From contig JAFBJZ010000379.1 of assembly GCA_016785225.1 (NCBI GenBank), forward strand, positions 428,501 through 492,500: a stretch of 64,000 bases of DNA. The letters run 5' to 3'. Shown in pieces: positions 36,495 through 44,372 of the stretch; within the stretch, counting starts at the first letter, position 1, and every line of letters starts with the position of its first letter. The notes under the pieces were generated by a model. It ran no database searches. It worked only from the letters and a program-made list of their open reading frames with translations, and had not been told where the DNA came from. Both the position numbers and the translations under genes were made by a program. Source of the DNA: Psettodes erumei. Its lineage: Eukaryota > Chordata > Actinopteri > Pleuronectiformes > Psettodidae.

Positions 36495-37120
36495 TGCCTT
36501 CTTTCCTTTCCGCCCGAGGTCAGAAGGTAACACAGCCCGTCTGCTTTTCCCCCAGGCCCGCCATGTCCTCCCAGCACTGTCGACCCATCTCCACGCAAAG
36601 CATCACCAGCACCGACTCCGCAGACAGCGAGGAGAATTACGTGGCCATGGTGAGTCCCGGCAGCCGGGGGGGGCAGCTCGCGTTTTCTTCTTTCTGTTTT
36701 AGCGTTAGCACGCTACGCTAACTCTCCGCCTTCCTCCCGTCCTCATTAGCAGAATCCAGCGTCTACCTCTCCGGCCGTGAGCGGCACCAGCAGCCCGGCC
36801 CCCAGGAAGTGCGGCAACGTGGACTACCTGGCGCTGGACTTCCAGCCCGGGTCACCCAGCCCGCACAGAAAAGTAAACGGGCCCGTTTTTTTTTTTTTTT
36901 TTTCGCAAAAACTGAATTTGTCGCTCCCGCTCTCGACCCCCCCGTATCTGACCCCCGCCTCGTTTTTTTTCCCCAGCCGTCCACGTCCTCCGTGACCTCC
37001 GACGAGAAGGTGGACTACGTGCAGGTGGACAAGGAGAAGACCCAGGCGCTGCAGAGCACCATGCAGGAGTGGACCGACGTGCGCCAGTCCACCGAACCCG
37101 CCAAGGGGGTCAAGTCCTGA
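15380..37120 (+). CDS. gab2: GRB2-associated-binding protein 2 (10 exons, complete)
   Basis: Membrane-proximal docking adaptor that becomes tyrosine-phosphorylated downstream of cytokine, growth factor and Fc receptors and recruits PI3K p85, SHP2 and GRB2. Exons: 15380-15451, 25678-25978, 32690-32918, 34568-35169, 35780-35877, 35968-36247, 36348-36438, 36556-36649, 36750-36872, 36977-37120. The phases close, giving 677 residues (human 676). Order: PH domain (about 5-122), serine-rich linker, GRB2 SH3-binding PPPRPPKP and PPPINRNLKP, three p85-type YxxM motifs (DNYVPM, Tyr452; IYIPM, Tyr474; ENYVAM, Tyr586) and two SHP2 sites (VDYLAL, Tyr615; VDYVQV, Tyr644). Tyrosine numbers are within 2 of human. 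The third YxxM reads YVAM instead of the human YVPM. Intron 1 is 10.2 kb, far shorter than in mammals. It is identified as GAB2 over GAB1/3 by the C-terminus and the PH start MSGGEIIHQGWLRKSPPEK. Confidence 0.97.
15647..15698. repeat. (CA)26 microsatellite
   Basis: Uninterrupted 52 bp; the left arm of an inverted pair with the TG array at 15794-15853. Confidence 0.95.
15794..15853. repeat. (TG)30 microsatellite
   Basis: 60 bp; the right arm of the inverted pair with 15647-15698, spacer about 95 nt. Confidence 0.95.
16453..16531. repeat. (TG)n followed by (GAA)n
   Basis: TG array at 16453-16482, then about six AAG/GAA triplets at 16513-16531. Confidence 0.9.
16622..16722. repeat. 15-bp minisatellite
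   Basis: Seven imperfect copies of a unit with core TTCTGGATCC, starting at 16626, 16641, 16656, 16671, 16686, 16701 and 16715. The last spacing is 14 bp and the variation is confined to the CC(C/T/A)(A/G)G linker. Confidence 0.92.
17313..17456. repeat. Compound (CA)n/(CG)n microsatellite
   Basis: About 144 bp of CA with regular CGCA interruptions at both ends and a pure CA core; the longest dinucleotide array in the window. Confidence 0.95.
17545..17653. repeat. (TG)n and poly(T)
   Basis: TG array at 17545-17573, then a T run at 17632-17653. Confidence 0.92.
18320..18350. repeat. (TG)n microsatellite
   Basis: Fifteen TG units. Confidence 0.95.
20364..20377 (+). promoter_or_regulatory. CTCF-like motif
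   Basis: CCACTAGGGGTCGC differs by one base from the canonical CCACTAGGGGGCGC core. It lies in GAB2 intron 1. Visual match only. Confidence 0.4.
21879..21927. repeat. (TG)n microsatellite
   Basis: 49 bp uninterrupted. Confidence 0.95.
23074..23130. repeat. G-rich tract
   Basis: Several runs of 7-12 G; G-quadruplex-prone on the sense strand. Confidence 0.8.
23216..23261. repeat. (TG)n microsatellite
   Basis: 46 bp uninterrupted. A (CT)n array follows at 23591-23617 and (CA)n at 23777-23805. Confidence 0.95.
23970..24035. repeat. (CA)33 microsatellite
   Basis: 66 bp pure CA; inverted relative to the TG array at 24164-24223. Confidence 0.95.
24164..24223. repeat. (TG)30 microsatellite
   Basis: 60 bp pure TG. 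A further CA array at 24366-24400 gives a CA-TG-CA triplet of arrays within 430 bp. Confidence 0.95.
24854..25095 (+). promoter_or_regulatory. gab2: Candidate internal GAB2 promoter
   Basis: Two CCAATCAGA boxes (CCAAT at 24854 and 24879) spaced 25 bp, then a CRE-like TGACGTAA (25074-25081) and a YY1 element CAAGATGGCGGCC (25083-25095). The YY1 element is of the kind that sits just downstream of TATA-less starts. It lies 0.6 kb upstream of exon 2. Human GAB2 has a shorter isoform starting at Met39 from an alternative first exon; the equivalent Met here is at 25717. Confidence 0.5.
25237..25478. repeat. Two long (CA)n arrays upstream of GAB2 exon 2
   Basis: Arrays at 25237-25302 and 25400-25478 with minor interruptions; the second ends 200 bp before exon 2. 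Confidence 0.95.
25678..25978 (+). CDS. gab2: GAB2 exon 2 (PH domain core)
   Basis: Encodes most of the PH domain, from AWKKRWFILRSGRMSGDLDV to WVRAICQLCGFNQSDD. It includes the invariant C-terminal Trp of the last helix and the phosphoinositide-contacting basic residues of the first loop. The internal Met at 25717 (RMSGDLDV) matches the human short-isoform start. Donor GTAAGG at 25979; the exon ends in phase 1. Confidence 0.97.
25991..26334. repeat. CCGTTCCTC minisatellite
   Basis: About 25 degenerate copies of a 9-14 bp unit built on CCGTTCCTC with endings such as ACG or GCT. It begins only 12 nt after the exon 2 donor. Confidence 0.88.
27136..27275. repeat. (TG)n arrays
   Basis: Arrays at 27136-27170 and 27192-27275. 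The preceding words GTTCAGTAATTAGCAG (27104) and GTTCAGTAATGTAGCAG (27176) suggest a local tandem duplication. Confidence 0.93.
27779..27826. repeat. (TG)n microsatellite
   Basis: 48 bp uninterrupted. Confidence 0.95.
29008..29048. repeat. (TG)n microsatellite
   Basis: 41 bp uninterrupted. A similar array lies at 28420-28451. Confidence 0.95.
31134..31206. repeat. G-rich GGTGG-type tract
   Basis: Dense G runs split by single T, A or C; G-quadruplex-prone on the sense strand. Confidence 0.8.
32690..32918 (+). CDS. gab2: GAB2 exon 3
   Basis: Encodes the serine-rich linker after the PH domain. It includes GERKSSAPIHSSQPVLFTFD, matching the human ERKSSAPSHSSQPTLFTF block that contains an Akt/14-3-3-type site, and QDYLLLHQCMSRK. 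It joins exon 2 through a split Asp codon and exon 4 through a split Arg codon. Confidence 0.95.
32919..34567 (+). other. gab2: GAB2 intron 3
   Basis: 1.65 kb with unusually few microsatellites. 33060-33370 is AT-rich. 33520-34120 is unique, TAAT/ATGA-rich and enhancer-like. The acceptor TTGCAG ends at 34567. Confidence 0.85.
34568..35169 (+). CDS. gab2: GAB2 exon 4
   Basis: Encodes ASFSQATRSNLFMGSDSAVQ, GFYSLPKPGKH, the EEVYTFKTPCN block, YQIPRTFDKNHNALT and the proline-rich GRB2 SH3 ligand PPPRPPKPSQ, then IPRRNTLPAVENIRLHR. A run of Ala codons (GCG repeats) near 34724-34738 is a fish-side expansion. The donor GTAACC is weaker than the others. Confidence 0.95.
35170..35779 (+). other. gab2: GAB2 intron 4
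   Basis: 610 bp with A runs near 35237-35250 and 35502-35519 and a hairpin CCTCGTTAGCGAGG near 35605. No gene is visible. Confidence 0.85.
35780..35877 (+). CDS. gab2: GAB2 exon 5
   Basis: 33 codons, GSSFETNSHHRPVHF to VNDGFSSYL. Poorly conserved against human apart from the SSxET start and the VESVNDG core. The donor GTGAGT at 35878 lies in a frame that stays open to exon 6. Confidence 0.88.
35968..36247 (+). CDS. gab2: GAB2 exon 6 (two p85-binding YxxM motifs)
   Basis: Carries SDDNYVPMNPGSS (Tyr452) and KNIYIPMSPGPHHFD (Tyr474), both p85 SH2 ligands when phosphorylated, then the atypical GRB2 SH3 site PPPINRNLKPNRK. Confidence 0.95.
36348..36438 (+). CDS. gab2: GAB2 exon 7
   Basis: Encodes KPTPLDLKNNGIIDELPFKS, near-identical to human, ending at TWxRP in phase 2. 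Confidence 0.95.
36450..36492. repeat. (CA)n in GAB2 intron 7
   Basis: The array fills about a third of the 117-bp intron between exons 7 and 8 and starts 11 nt after the donor. Confidence 0.95.
36556..36649 (+). CDS. gab2: GAB2 exon 8 (third YxxM)
   Basis: Encodes CRPISTQSITSTDSADSEEN then YVAM (Tyr586). The motif keeps YxxM but has Ala in place of the human Pro. Confidence 0.95.
36750..36872 (+). CDS. gab2: GAB2 exon 9 (SHP2 site 1)
   Basis: Encodes QNPASTSPAVSGTSSPAPRK and VDYLALDFQPGSPSPHRK with Tyr615. The acceptor is TAGCAG; use of the downstream CAG would drop the first Gln. Confidence 0.94.
36977..37120 (+). CDS. gab2: GAB2 exon 10 (SHP2 site 2, C-terminus)
   Basis: Encodes PSTSSVTSDEKVDYVQVDKE with Tyr644, then TQALQSTMQEWTDVRQSTEP and the stop at 37118-37120. 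Nearly identical to human, so the most constrained part of the gene. Confidence 0.97.
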   Translation, partial: PSTSSVTSDEKVDYVQVDKEKTQALQSTMQEWTDVRQSTEPAKGVKS

Positions 37121-38940
37121 CACTGACCTGTGCAAAAAAAACAAAACAAAAAAAAAAAAAAGCTAATATCCAGTCAGTTTCCTGTTCCTATCATTGCTCT
37201 GAAGACTGGATGGGCTCGTTTAAGACTGTTTGGACAAAAAAAAAAAGAAAAGCCATAACTTTAACCCCACGCCTGTTCTCTGTGACGCCGCGAGCATGCA
37301 GGATATCAGGCCGTGCAGGTGAAGCGCCGCGCCAAAGCTCTCCGACTGTTAAAAATATCACCCTCGCTCATCGATCCATCCTTTCTACAAAGTCCACAGC
37401 CGCGCCCCCCGCCTGGCCCCGCCCCCGCGCCGTCCCAGACATTATTTATCGCCGCCCGTTTGACGCGGCGGCGGGAGCTAACCGGTCGATAGCCATTTTG
37501 ATGCGCGGTGAAGAGCTCGCCGGTCTCAGGAACGCCGACGTGCGCTCGGGGGTTTTTTTTTTGGCATGCAGGCGCGCTCTCCCTCTTCACTCCAATCTGT
37601 CGTTTTCTGCTGAGTCGTGCAGAAGCGGAGATTATTTTTCACCGCAGGGCGATCGTTTCAGCTTAGCAGTGCATGTCTGCTGACAAAGAAAGGGTGTGGG
37701 GTGGGTGTGGGGGGGTACAGCGATACAAAGGCCCGTGTCAGACGCCCTCATGATAACTGTGCATGACTGTCTGTCTCACTTTCAACTAAGCCCACGTTGT
37801 ATTTAAGAGGCCGAGTGACGGGGAGGAACCCGCAGGTTCTGCTTCAGGTGACGCCTCCCTCGCCCTCGCGAGGCCGCGAGCCCGAGCTGCGTCTCCAACC
37901 CGAGCGATTGTTTCTCAGCGCTAAAAAAAAAAACACGACGCTCTCGCCACCACGAAGATTCGCCAGTGATCGCGGTCACTTAAAAGAGGAAAGAATGATT
38001 TCTTAATTCTCTTCTATTTGTTTCATTTGCCTTTATATTTCCATTTCAGTTTTTTTTGCCTTGAAGAAATCGAATGATTTGCCATATTATTAGCCATATT
38101 GTATTGACAAGTGATCGGTTTCTCGTTCGACTCGAGTCCAGTATTTCACTGTGGGCTGGAACCACTGAGCCCCCGATATGAATTTGCGTGTCCACGCGGC
38201 GCTCGGCGGATTTTACGGATGATTTCATTAAGATTTCCCTCTTCATGTTTTTCTACCATTTTTACTGCTTTTGTATTCTTTTTATTACGGTTATTTTTTA
38301 CTGGGTCAGGCTAAATTAAGCTACGTGTGTTACAACGTTTGTGTTTTTTTTTTTTTTCCCTCGAAATTCCCATTTTGATGTATATGTGATATGTGAGCTG
38401 TGGAGAGAGGAGCAGACTGAAGCCCCCCGTCAGTCTCTGAAGTGATAAGTGTAATTTATTGTGTAGCGCGAGGCGAGCTTGTGTCGTGGTAGATTGTGAG
38501 TCTGTAGTGTGCGTTTAAACCGCAGGGCCACGCTGAAAACACTGCTGCTGTCAGACGGTCACTGGGTTGACGTACTGTACCAGAAGAGAGCGTTTGTTTT
38601 TGTTTTTGTTTTTGTTTTTTTTAACCACTTTTATTGCTACTACTGTAAAAGCATTTTGCAGATCGCTCGTGTTTTTAATTTATTAATTTATTGTGTGTTC
38701 TGGAGTTGATAATTGTTTAAAAAAGGAAGAAAAAAAACAAACAAACAAGGAAACCCTCTCTCTCTACTAACACTGATGTATGCAAATTGTCTTGATTTTT
38801 GTGAAGCAATATGACCAATAACGCCAGTGTGATGTGGTACAGTTTAACTCGGGACTCGCAAGAATACGACATTTTGTTATTCCTGTATTATGGTAGACAT
38901 AATCTGTGGACGTAGAATAAATCAAGACGTGAAAGTTGGA
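37121..38940 (+). other. gab2: GAB2 3' untranslated region
   Basis: About 1.8 kb. The second half (from about 37970) is AT-rich and unique, with few microsatellites, consistent with a regulatory 3'UTR. AATAAA at 38916-38921 marks the inferred end. Confidence 0.75.
38916..38921 (+). terminator. gab2: Poly(A) signal, GAB2
   Basis: AATAAA at the end of the AT-rich 3'UTR, immediately before C-rich intergenic sequence. Confidence 0.65.
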
Positions 38941-38997
38941 CGTTCCTGTTTGAACATCACCCCCCCCCCATGTTTATAATCTGCTGCCGACCGTCTG

Positions 38998-39010
38998 CTG
39001 CCCCCTGCTG
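38998..39010 (-). promoter_or_regulatory. CTCF-like motif
   Basis: CTGCCCCCTGCTG; its reverse complement CAGCAGGGGGCAG fits the CTCF core. Sited about 80 bp past the GAB2 poly(A) signal. Confidence 0.45.
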
Positions 39011-39966
39011 TTGCACCACTGCAGCTGCACCCTGGTCAAAATATTAGGTACGGCAGCTAAAGCCAAAGTGCGTCGTGGTTCAGGTGCTTCTCACACCTGC
39101 AGCTTAGTAAAACTTTTATTCCAGCCTGTTAAACGAACGCCGGCTCGCTTCGGGACATGACCGCCACTTTCCAGTAACGAGCGGGCGGCCCGGCTTGTCA
39201 TTTCCCATAAAGGGAATAAACGTGACTAACCGGCCAAACGTTTTCTTGGGCAATCGAGGCCGTGATGACAAATGAGAGAGGTAGCTGAAAAAAATAAAAT
39301 GTGCGATGAATGAAGGAGAGATTCCTTCGCTCCCGGCTCCTTGCTCATGGAAAACGGAGGTCCAGATCCTGAGCAGCAGGAAAAAATCCAGTTTGTCACA
39401 GTTAAATCTCCACTGAGCTACGTCAGTCAACTTTTAGTTTAAAGATGTGAAACCTGTTTTCTTTACCGGTGCCGAGGAGAAAGAATCGTGAATGTAAATC
39501 TCCTAATCTGACATCTGTCATCACCATGAGCACGTTCTGTGGGTTTCCTCTGAGAACGACCGGGTTCCTTCTAAATCTGAAATATTCTTGGTGGTTCAGA
39601 TGTTCCTCAGACTTTAAGGTATCGCTGTGCACACAAAGCATCCAGTCCACTTCAGATCAGATGCACCTTCATGTTCATGATGTTCATGTACGGCAGCTCC
39701 TCGACGTTCCCGAAGAGGGACACGACTCATCTGGTCCGGATCCCAGAGTTAATGGATCTGTTCTCCTCAAGAGCTCCAGTGATGTTCCAGGATTTTTCAT
39801 GCTGAACTGAACTTGTGTTAGATTATATTTTTAACTGTTGTGATATTTCTGTAAATGACACACACATGAGATGTAAACCTGCAGGAGAAGCCTGTGGAGC
39901 CTCAAGTGATAAAGGCAACTTACAAACACTGTGCAGGTCAGGAGAAGGTGTGAAACTCTTACTACG

Positions 39967-40269
39967 ATCTTCTCCTCCTTCTCCTCCTCCTCCTTCTCCT
40001 CCTCCTCCTCCTCCTTCTTCTTCTTCTTCTTCTTCTTCTTCTTCTTCTTCTTCTTCTTCTCCTCCACTTCCTCCTCCTTCTTCTTCTTCTCCCCTCCTTC
40101 TTCTTTTTCTTCACCTTCTTCTTCTTCTTCTTCTTCTTCTCCTCCACTTCCTCCTCCTTCTTCTTCTTCTTCTTCTCCCCTCCTTCTCCTTTTTCTTCAC
40201 CTTCTCCTTCTTCTTCTTCTTCTTCACCTCCTCCTTCTTTTTCTCCTCCTCCTCCTCCTCCTCCTCTCT
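39967..40269. repeat. (TTC/TCC)n polypyrimidine tract
   Basis: About 300 bp of near-pure pyrimidines on the + strand with mirror symmetry. It is built of TTC and TCC triplets with larger repeated blocks (the CTCCACTTCCTCCTCC word recurs), and ends in TCTCTGCAG. Confidence 0.95.
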
Positions 40270-40272
40270 GCA

Positions 40273-41152
40273 GATGCATCATGGGAGTCGGAGTGAAGGA
40301 TCCCCCGGTGCCGGGACAGTTCCCCCTCCGCTCCAGCAGAGTGTGCGTTTGGACCCGGACGCGTCGGTGTGTGAGTGTGTGAGTATCATGTCAGGGGAGG
40401 AATGTCGGCACAATGAGGCTCTGTGTGTCAGTGGCTGCGCCGCTGCCTCCCCGCACCGCACGGACAAACGCGCGTCACCGGACTGCGTGAGACGGATCTC
40501 GGTCGGCGGCTCCTCGCTCCTTCTTCTTCTTCTTCTTCTTTTTCCGGGCTGCATGTTTTTTGGGTTTTTTTTTCTTCTTCTTCCAGATCCGTCCGATCCG
40601 GACCGAGGGAGAGCGAGAGAAAGGATCCGTCTCCTGACGCGGGGACATGCCGTGAGTGTTGAAGTTTCGAGGCTTTGTGCGTTTCTCCCACTTTGAATTG
40701 ACAGCGGGCAGCCCCCGTTGTTCGGACCGTCGGTAAAAAAAAAGTGAGCGGAAAACCATGACGCTCCGCGGAACCGGAGCGAAGGGTTGAACCGAATCTC
40801 CTGCCAGAGCAAGAGGTCGAGTCGCTGAGCGAGAGCGGGATCGGTTCCGGCCCGCGAATCCGCGTTTTCGCGAACCGTTTCACTTTTAATTAGCCGCGGG
40901 CAGAGGAAGAAAACGGAACCGCGCACCACCGGGACTTTTATTTAAATGGACCGAGCCGCCAGTTTGTTCCGACCCGACGTCTCCGTTTGAGGACGGGCTA
41001 CATTGTCTCCTTCTCTGCGCCCGACTTTGTTCCACTATGTTGTTTTTCCACATGGTACCGTAGCCCAGTCCGCGCGCGTTGCGTCCTTCCATGCCCGAAC
41101 CGCGGTCCGGTACAAGCCCAGTGGACCTCAGTCTCCATAAAGTCTTCGTGGC
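40273..41152 (+). promoter_or_regulatory. maml2: MAML2 promoter and 5'UTR region
   Basis: CpG-rich unique sequence from the end of the pyrimidine tract to the coding start. A TATA-like TTTATTTAAATGG lies near 40937. ATGs at 41037 (9 codons, stop 41061-41063) and 41091 precede the homologous start. The transcription start is not visible. Confidence 0.55.
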
Positions 41153-41576
41153 ATGGGAGAGGCGACCCCCGCCCAGTCCGCTCCGGGGGCGTTCGCACCC
41201 ATGTTGGGCGTCGGTTTGGGGCCCATGCCCGGCGGGGTCGGGACCGGGCCGGGGGGCGGCGGCGGCGGCGGCCGCTTCCAGGGGTTCGGCGGTGCCGCAG
41301 CTGCACAACGCCATAGTGGAGCGACTGCGCGCCCGCATCGAGCTGTGCAGGCGGCACCACTCCACCTGCGAGAACCGCTACCAGCGGGGTCAGGCCGAGA
41401 GCTCGGACCGGGAGCACGAGAGCACGCTCCACCTGCTCAACATCGTCCACCAGGGGCCCGGGAACCGGAAGACGAAGGGCAGCCGGGGCTCGAACCATCA
41501 ACCTCCGGAGTACGGCAGGTCCAACGGGGAGCAGAAGGGTTCGGAGGGCGAGCAGAAGAACTCCACGCGCATCGCG
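41153..41576 (+). CDS. maml2: MAML2 exon 1 (MamL/Notch-binding domain; apparent frameshift)
   Basis: The ATG at 41153 opens MGEATPAQSAPGAF, resembling the human MAML2 start. This frame leads into a Gly run at about 41252-41272. The conserved MamL domain (VPQLHNAIVERLRARIELC, from 41292) is one base out of register with it. The domain frame itself stays open upstream to an ATG at 41091, which would give an unrelated, Arg/Ser/Pro-rich N-terminus. Donor GTGAGT at 41577 (phase 0). Either a one-base error in the GC-rich repeat, or a real frame change or alternative start; the domain itself is intact. Confidence 0.85.
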
Positions 41577-41586
41577 GTGAGTTCTG

Positions 41587-41675
<89 letters not shown>

Positions 41676-41865
41676 TGAGGATGGAGATGTTCTGCACGAA
41701 CTGTGGTTGTGTGCGTGACGTGCGAGTTGTGTGTCAGTGTGCTGATCACTCTTACTCCAACGTGAGTCTGCTGTGACTCCTGGTGAACGAGCAAACGGCA
41801 GGAAACGCTTCAAAGCAGCAGCAATAAACTGTGGCTCCCTGGTTCTGCTGATTAGAGGGGGAGGG

Positions 41866-41907
<42 letters not shown>

Positions 41908-44317
41908 GGGGGGGGTGTGTGCTTGAAGTAGATTGGATGATACAGGATCACAAAAGCTTGTTTTGCAAAAGCAATCCATTGAGAGGAAATGTTTTTTGGG
42001 GTCACTGGGCCACGGGGACGCTTCGTGTTTGAACCCAGGGATGCTGACGCCTGCTCTGCGGCTCCTTTAACCCGTTTAACCCGAACCCGCGGCTCGTTCT
42101 GCACAGCGGATCGTTTGCACAGCGGATCGTTTGCTTTTACGGTAGTTTGCAACTTTTGGAGAAGGGCGCCGAGCCGCCTCGCCTCACGTGGAGCCGTCTC
42201 CGGGCCTCAGCTGCAGCGATGGACGCCGTGACGCTTTCCGCGTGCCCGCCGATAGCGCCCGCTTCCTGCGCGACATCTGCGGGATTTATTTCGTCGTCGT
42301 CGGCGTCTTTCGCCGGGCACCAGGGAGTTTCGGCATCGAGAATGCGAAGCGTTTCCCAAGCCGTGATGTCAAAAGGGTTGAGAGCTTGCAGATGTTCCTG
42401 GATTTGCTCGAGATGCCGGATGGAAAAATAAACAGTGCGATGGTTTTGTTTTTTTTGTTTTTTCCAGGGTAGCCATAAAAGGGCAGCGGTGATTGTTCCG
42501 TCAGTTCATTAACTGCCCTCCAGTTCTGGAAGTGGGCGCGTTCAGCTCGCGCCTTTTTTAATGAAGAACCCGAGGAGAAGAACGCGTTCTCCGCGATCAT
42601 AACGTGCGGTTTAGTTTTCATGCGGTGCAGCTGGAGAACGCTGAGGTCAGGGAACGCCGTTATCCTGTGCCATCTCTCTCTCTTTTTATTTATTTTTTTT
42701 TTTACTGCTGTTGACTCTGGAGTAGCATGTTCTGCACAAAACTGATGAGTGCAGCAAGACGAGGCCAGGAGGAGGAAATGAAGTCCCGGCGTGCACGTGT
42801 TTATATCAACCCCGAGGTTAATATGGTTTTTTTTTCGCCGCGAAGCTGAGCGGCAGCAAAACACAAATCCCCTCGGCCGCGGCATCTGTCCGGGGCCAGT
42901 TCTCTCCTGGATTTGTCCAAAATGCGTCAAGTAGAATAACTCGCGCAACCAGATACTTAAAAAAGTTGTGTGTTTTTGCATCATCGCGGGGCTTGTGAAG
43001 ACAGTAACACTTTTGTTTCGCACGTTTCCCGGGCTGCAGCTGTAATTCACCACGCTGCATTCTTCTCAATTTAAAAAAAAAAAAAAAAAAAAAAGCGAGG
43101 CTTCCACAATGGCCACATCTGTGCACGTTATTGACTGTTCACATTGGAATTTGCGATGGAAACGCACACCGAGCGAGGGGGCAAACAACACAATGGATTA
43201 TGAGCGGCGCCTCACAACGGCGCTCATTGAGAGCAGATTAACAAAGGATATTCTCTTAGATGAAATCGGAGAAATGGGGAAGAAGAAGAAGAAGAAGAAG
43301 AGGAGAGGACGGCTTTACTTATCCTCGGGAAGCGATTTTCCATAACGCTCATTCAAAGCTTTTGGATTTCAGATTTTTTTTTTTTTTCCTCCATCTTCCT
43401 CTTCCTACCTGAACCAGAAGATGCATTCATCGCAGAAATAGGTCACAGAGCGGAGCTCGCTAAAACACCGGCCGTTGGTTTTTCGTCAGGATCCGGCAGC
43501 CATATTGCATTTGTCAATAGTGAGTTGAGCAAACCCCGGCTGCGAGTAGCACGCCGCGTGGCGTCACGCCGAACGAGCGGCCCGCTAAGCACCTTCCTGA
43601 AAGACGTGGCGGTTTGACGCGTAAGGCCCCCGCGTAAATGTTTAGAGCCGCCGAATACATTTCCTGCGCGTGTTTACACAGAGTCTAACGGGCCTTGAAA
43701 AAGCAGCCGGCCCGGTGATTAACGGGCCTGCCCGGCGCTGGGGGGGGAGGGGGGGGGGTTCTGATATTTCCCAGTCTCGTTTCCAGCGACAGATCTGGGA
43801 ACCGCTCGCTGTTCCGACCCGTTTCCCGCTCCCGTCGTGGCAGCGGCTGTCATTAAAAGCGTGCGAACAGCGTGCGGCGTCCACCACGGCGACGTCTGCG
43901 GTCTTCTTCTCTTTTATTATCGAAGTCAAAAAGCTGGGATCCCGCTGTTTCGTCTCGGGTTCGTCCGACCCGGCGTGAGCGCCGACCCGTTCGTCCGCCA
44001 CCGCCGGCGAGAAACGAAACGACAACTTCCAGGTTTTTTCCAGAACACGCGTGATGGATGGAGAGGGCGTGCGCTCTTTCCTGGCTTCACACCCGAACCG
44101 CCTGAATCGGAGCCGAGCCGGCGGTCTGATCTCGGCGGTCCGATCTCGGCCCCGGCTCAGATGTGAGACGATTAGCCCCCGGGTCGGCGGGGGCCACCCA
44201 CCACGGTGGAGGCCCACGCCGAACCCCCGACCCAGCGGGTTCAGCTTCCGTGTCGTCATGGGAAGGCTGAAGTTTTCCTTTTGGAAATCGCCGGCTGTCA
44301 GTTGATCCCCTTCAGCG

Positions 44318-44372
<55 letters not shown>

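Larger units (their letters stand above)
38941..40272. other. GAB2-MAML2 intergenic region
   Basis: 1.3 kb of mostly unique sequence without a recognisable gene, ending in the long pyrimidine tract 39967-40269. A CTCF-like motif sits at 38998. Confidence 0.75.

Noticed and set aside
39815..40696. 293-codon Ser/Leu/Phe-rich frame across the pyrimidine tract
   Set aside because: Produced by the (TTC/TCC)n repeat; no homology and no splice support.
41091..41152. ATG 41091 as the definite MAML2 start
   Set aside because: It is in frame with the MamL domain, but its N-terminus shows no resemblance to MAML proteins, whereas the 41153 frame does; kept as the alternative only.
43642..44259. 205-codon minus-strand frame in MAML2 intron 1
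   Set aside because: Arg/Pro-rich translation of CpG-rich sequence, no domain, and an equally open + strand frame.
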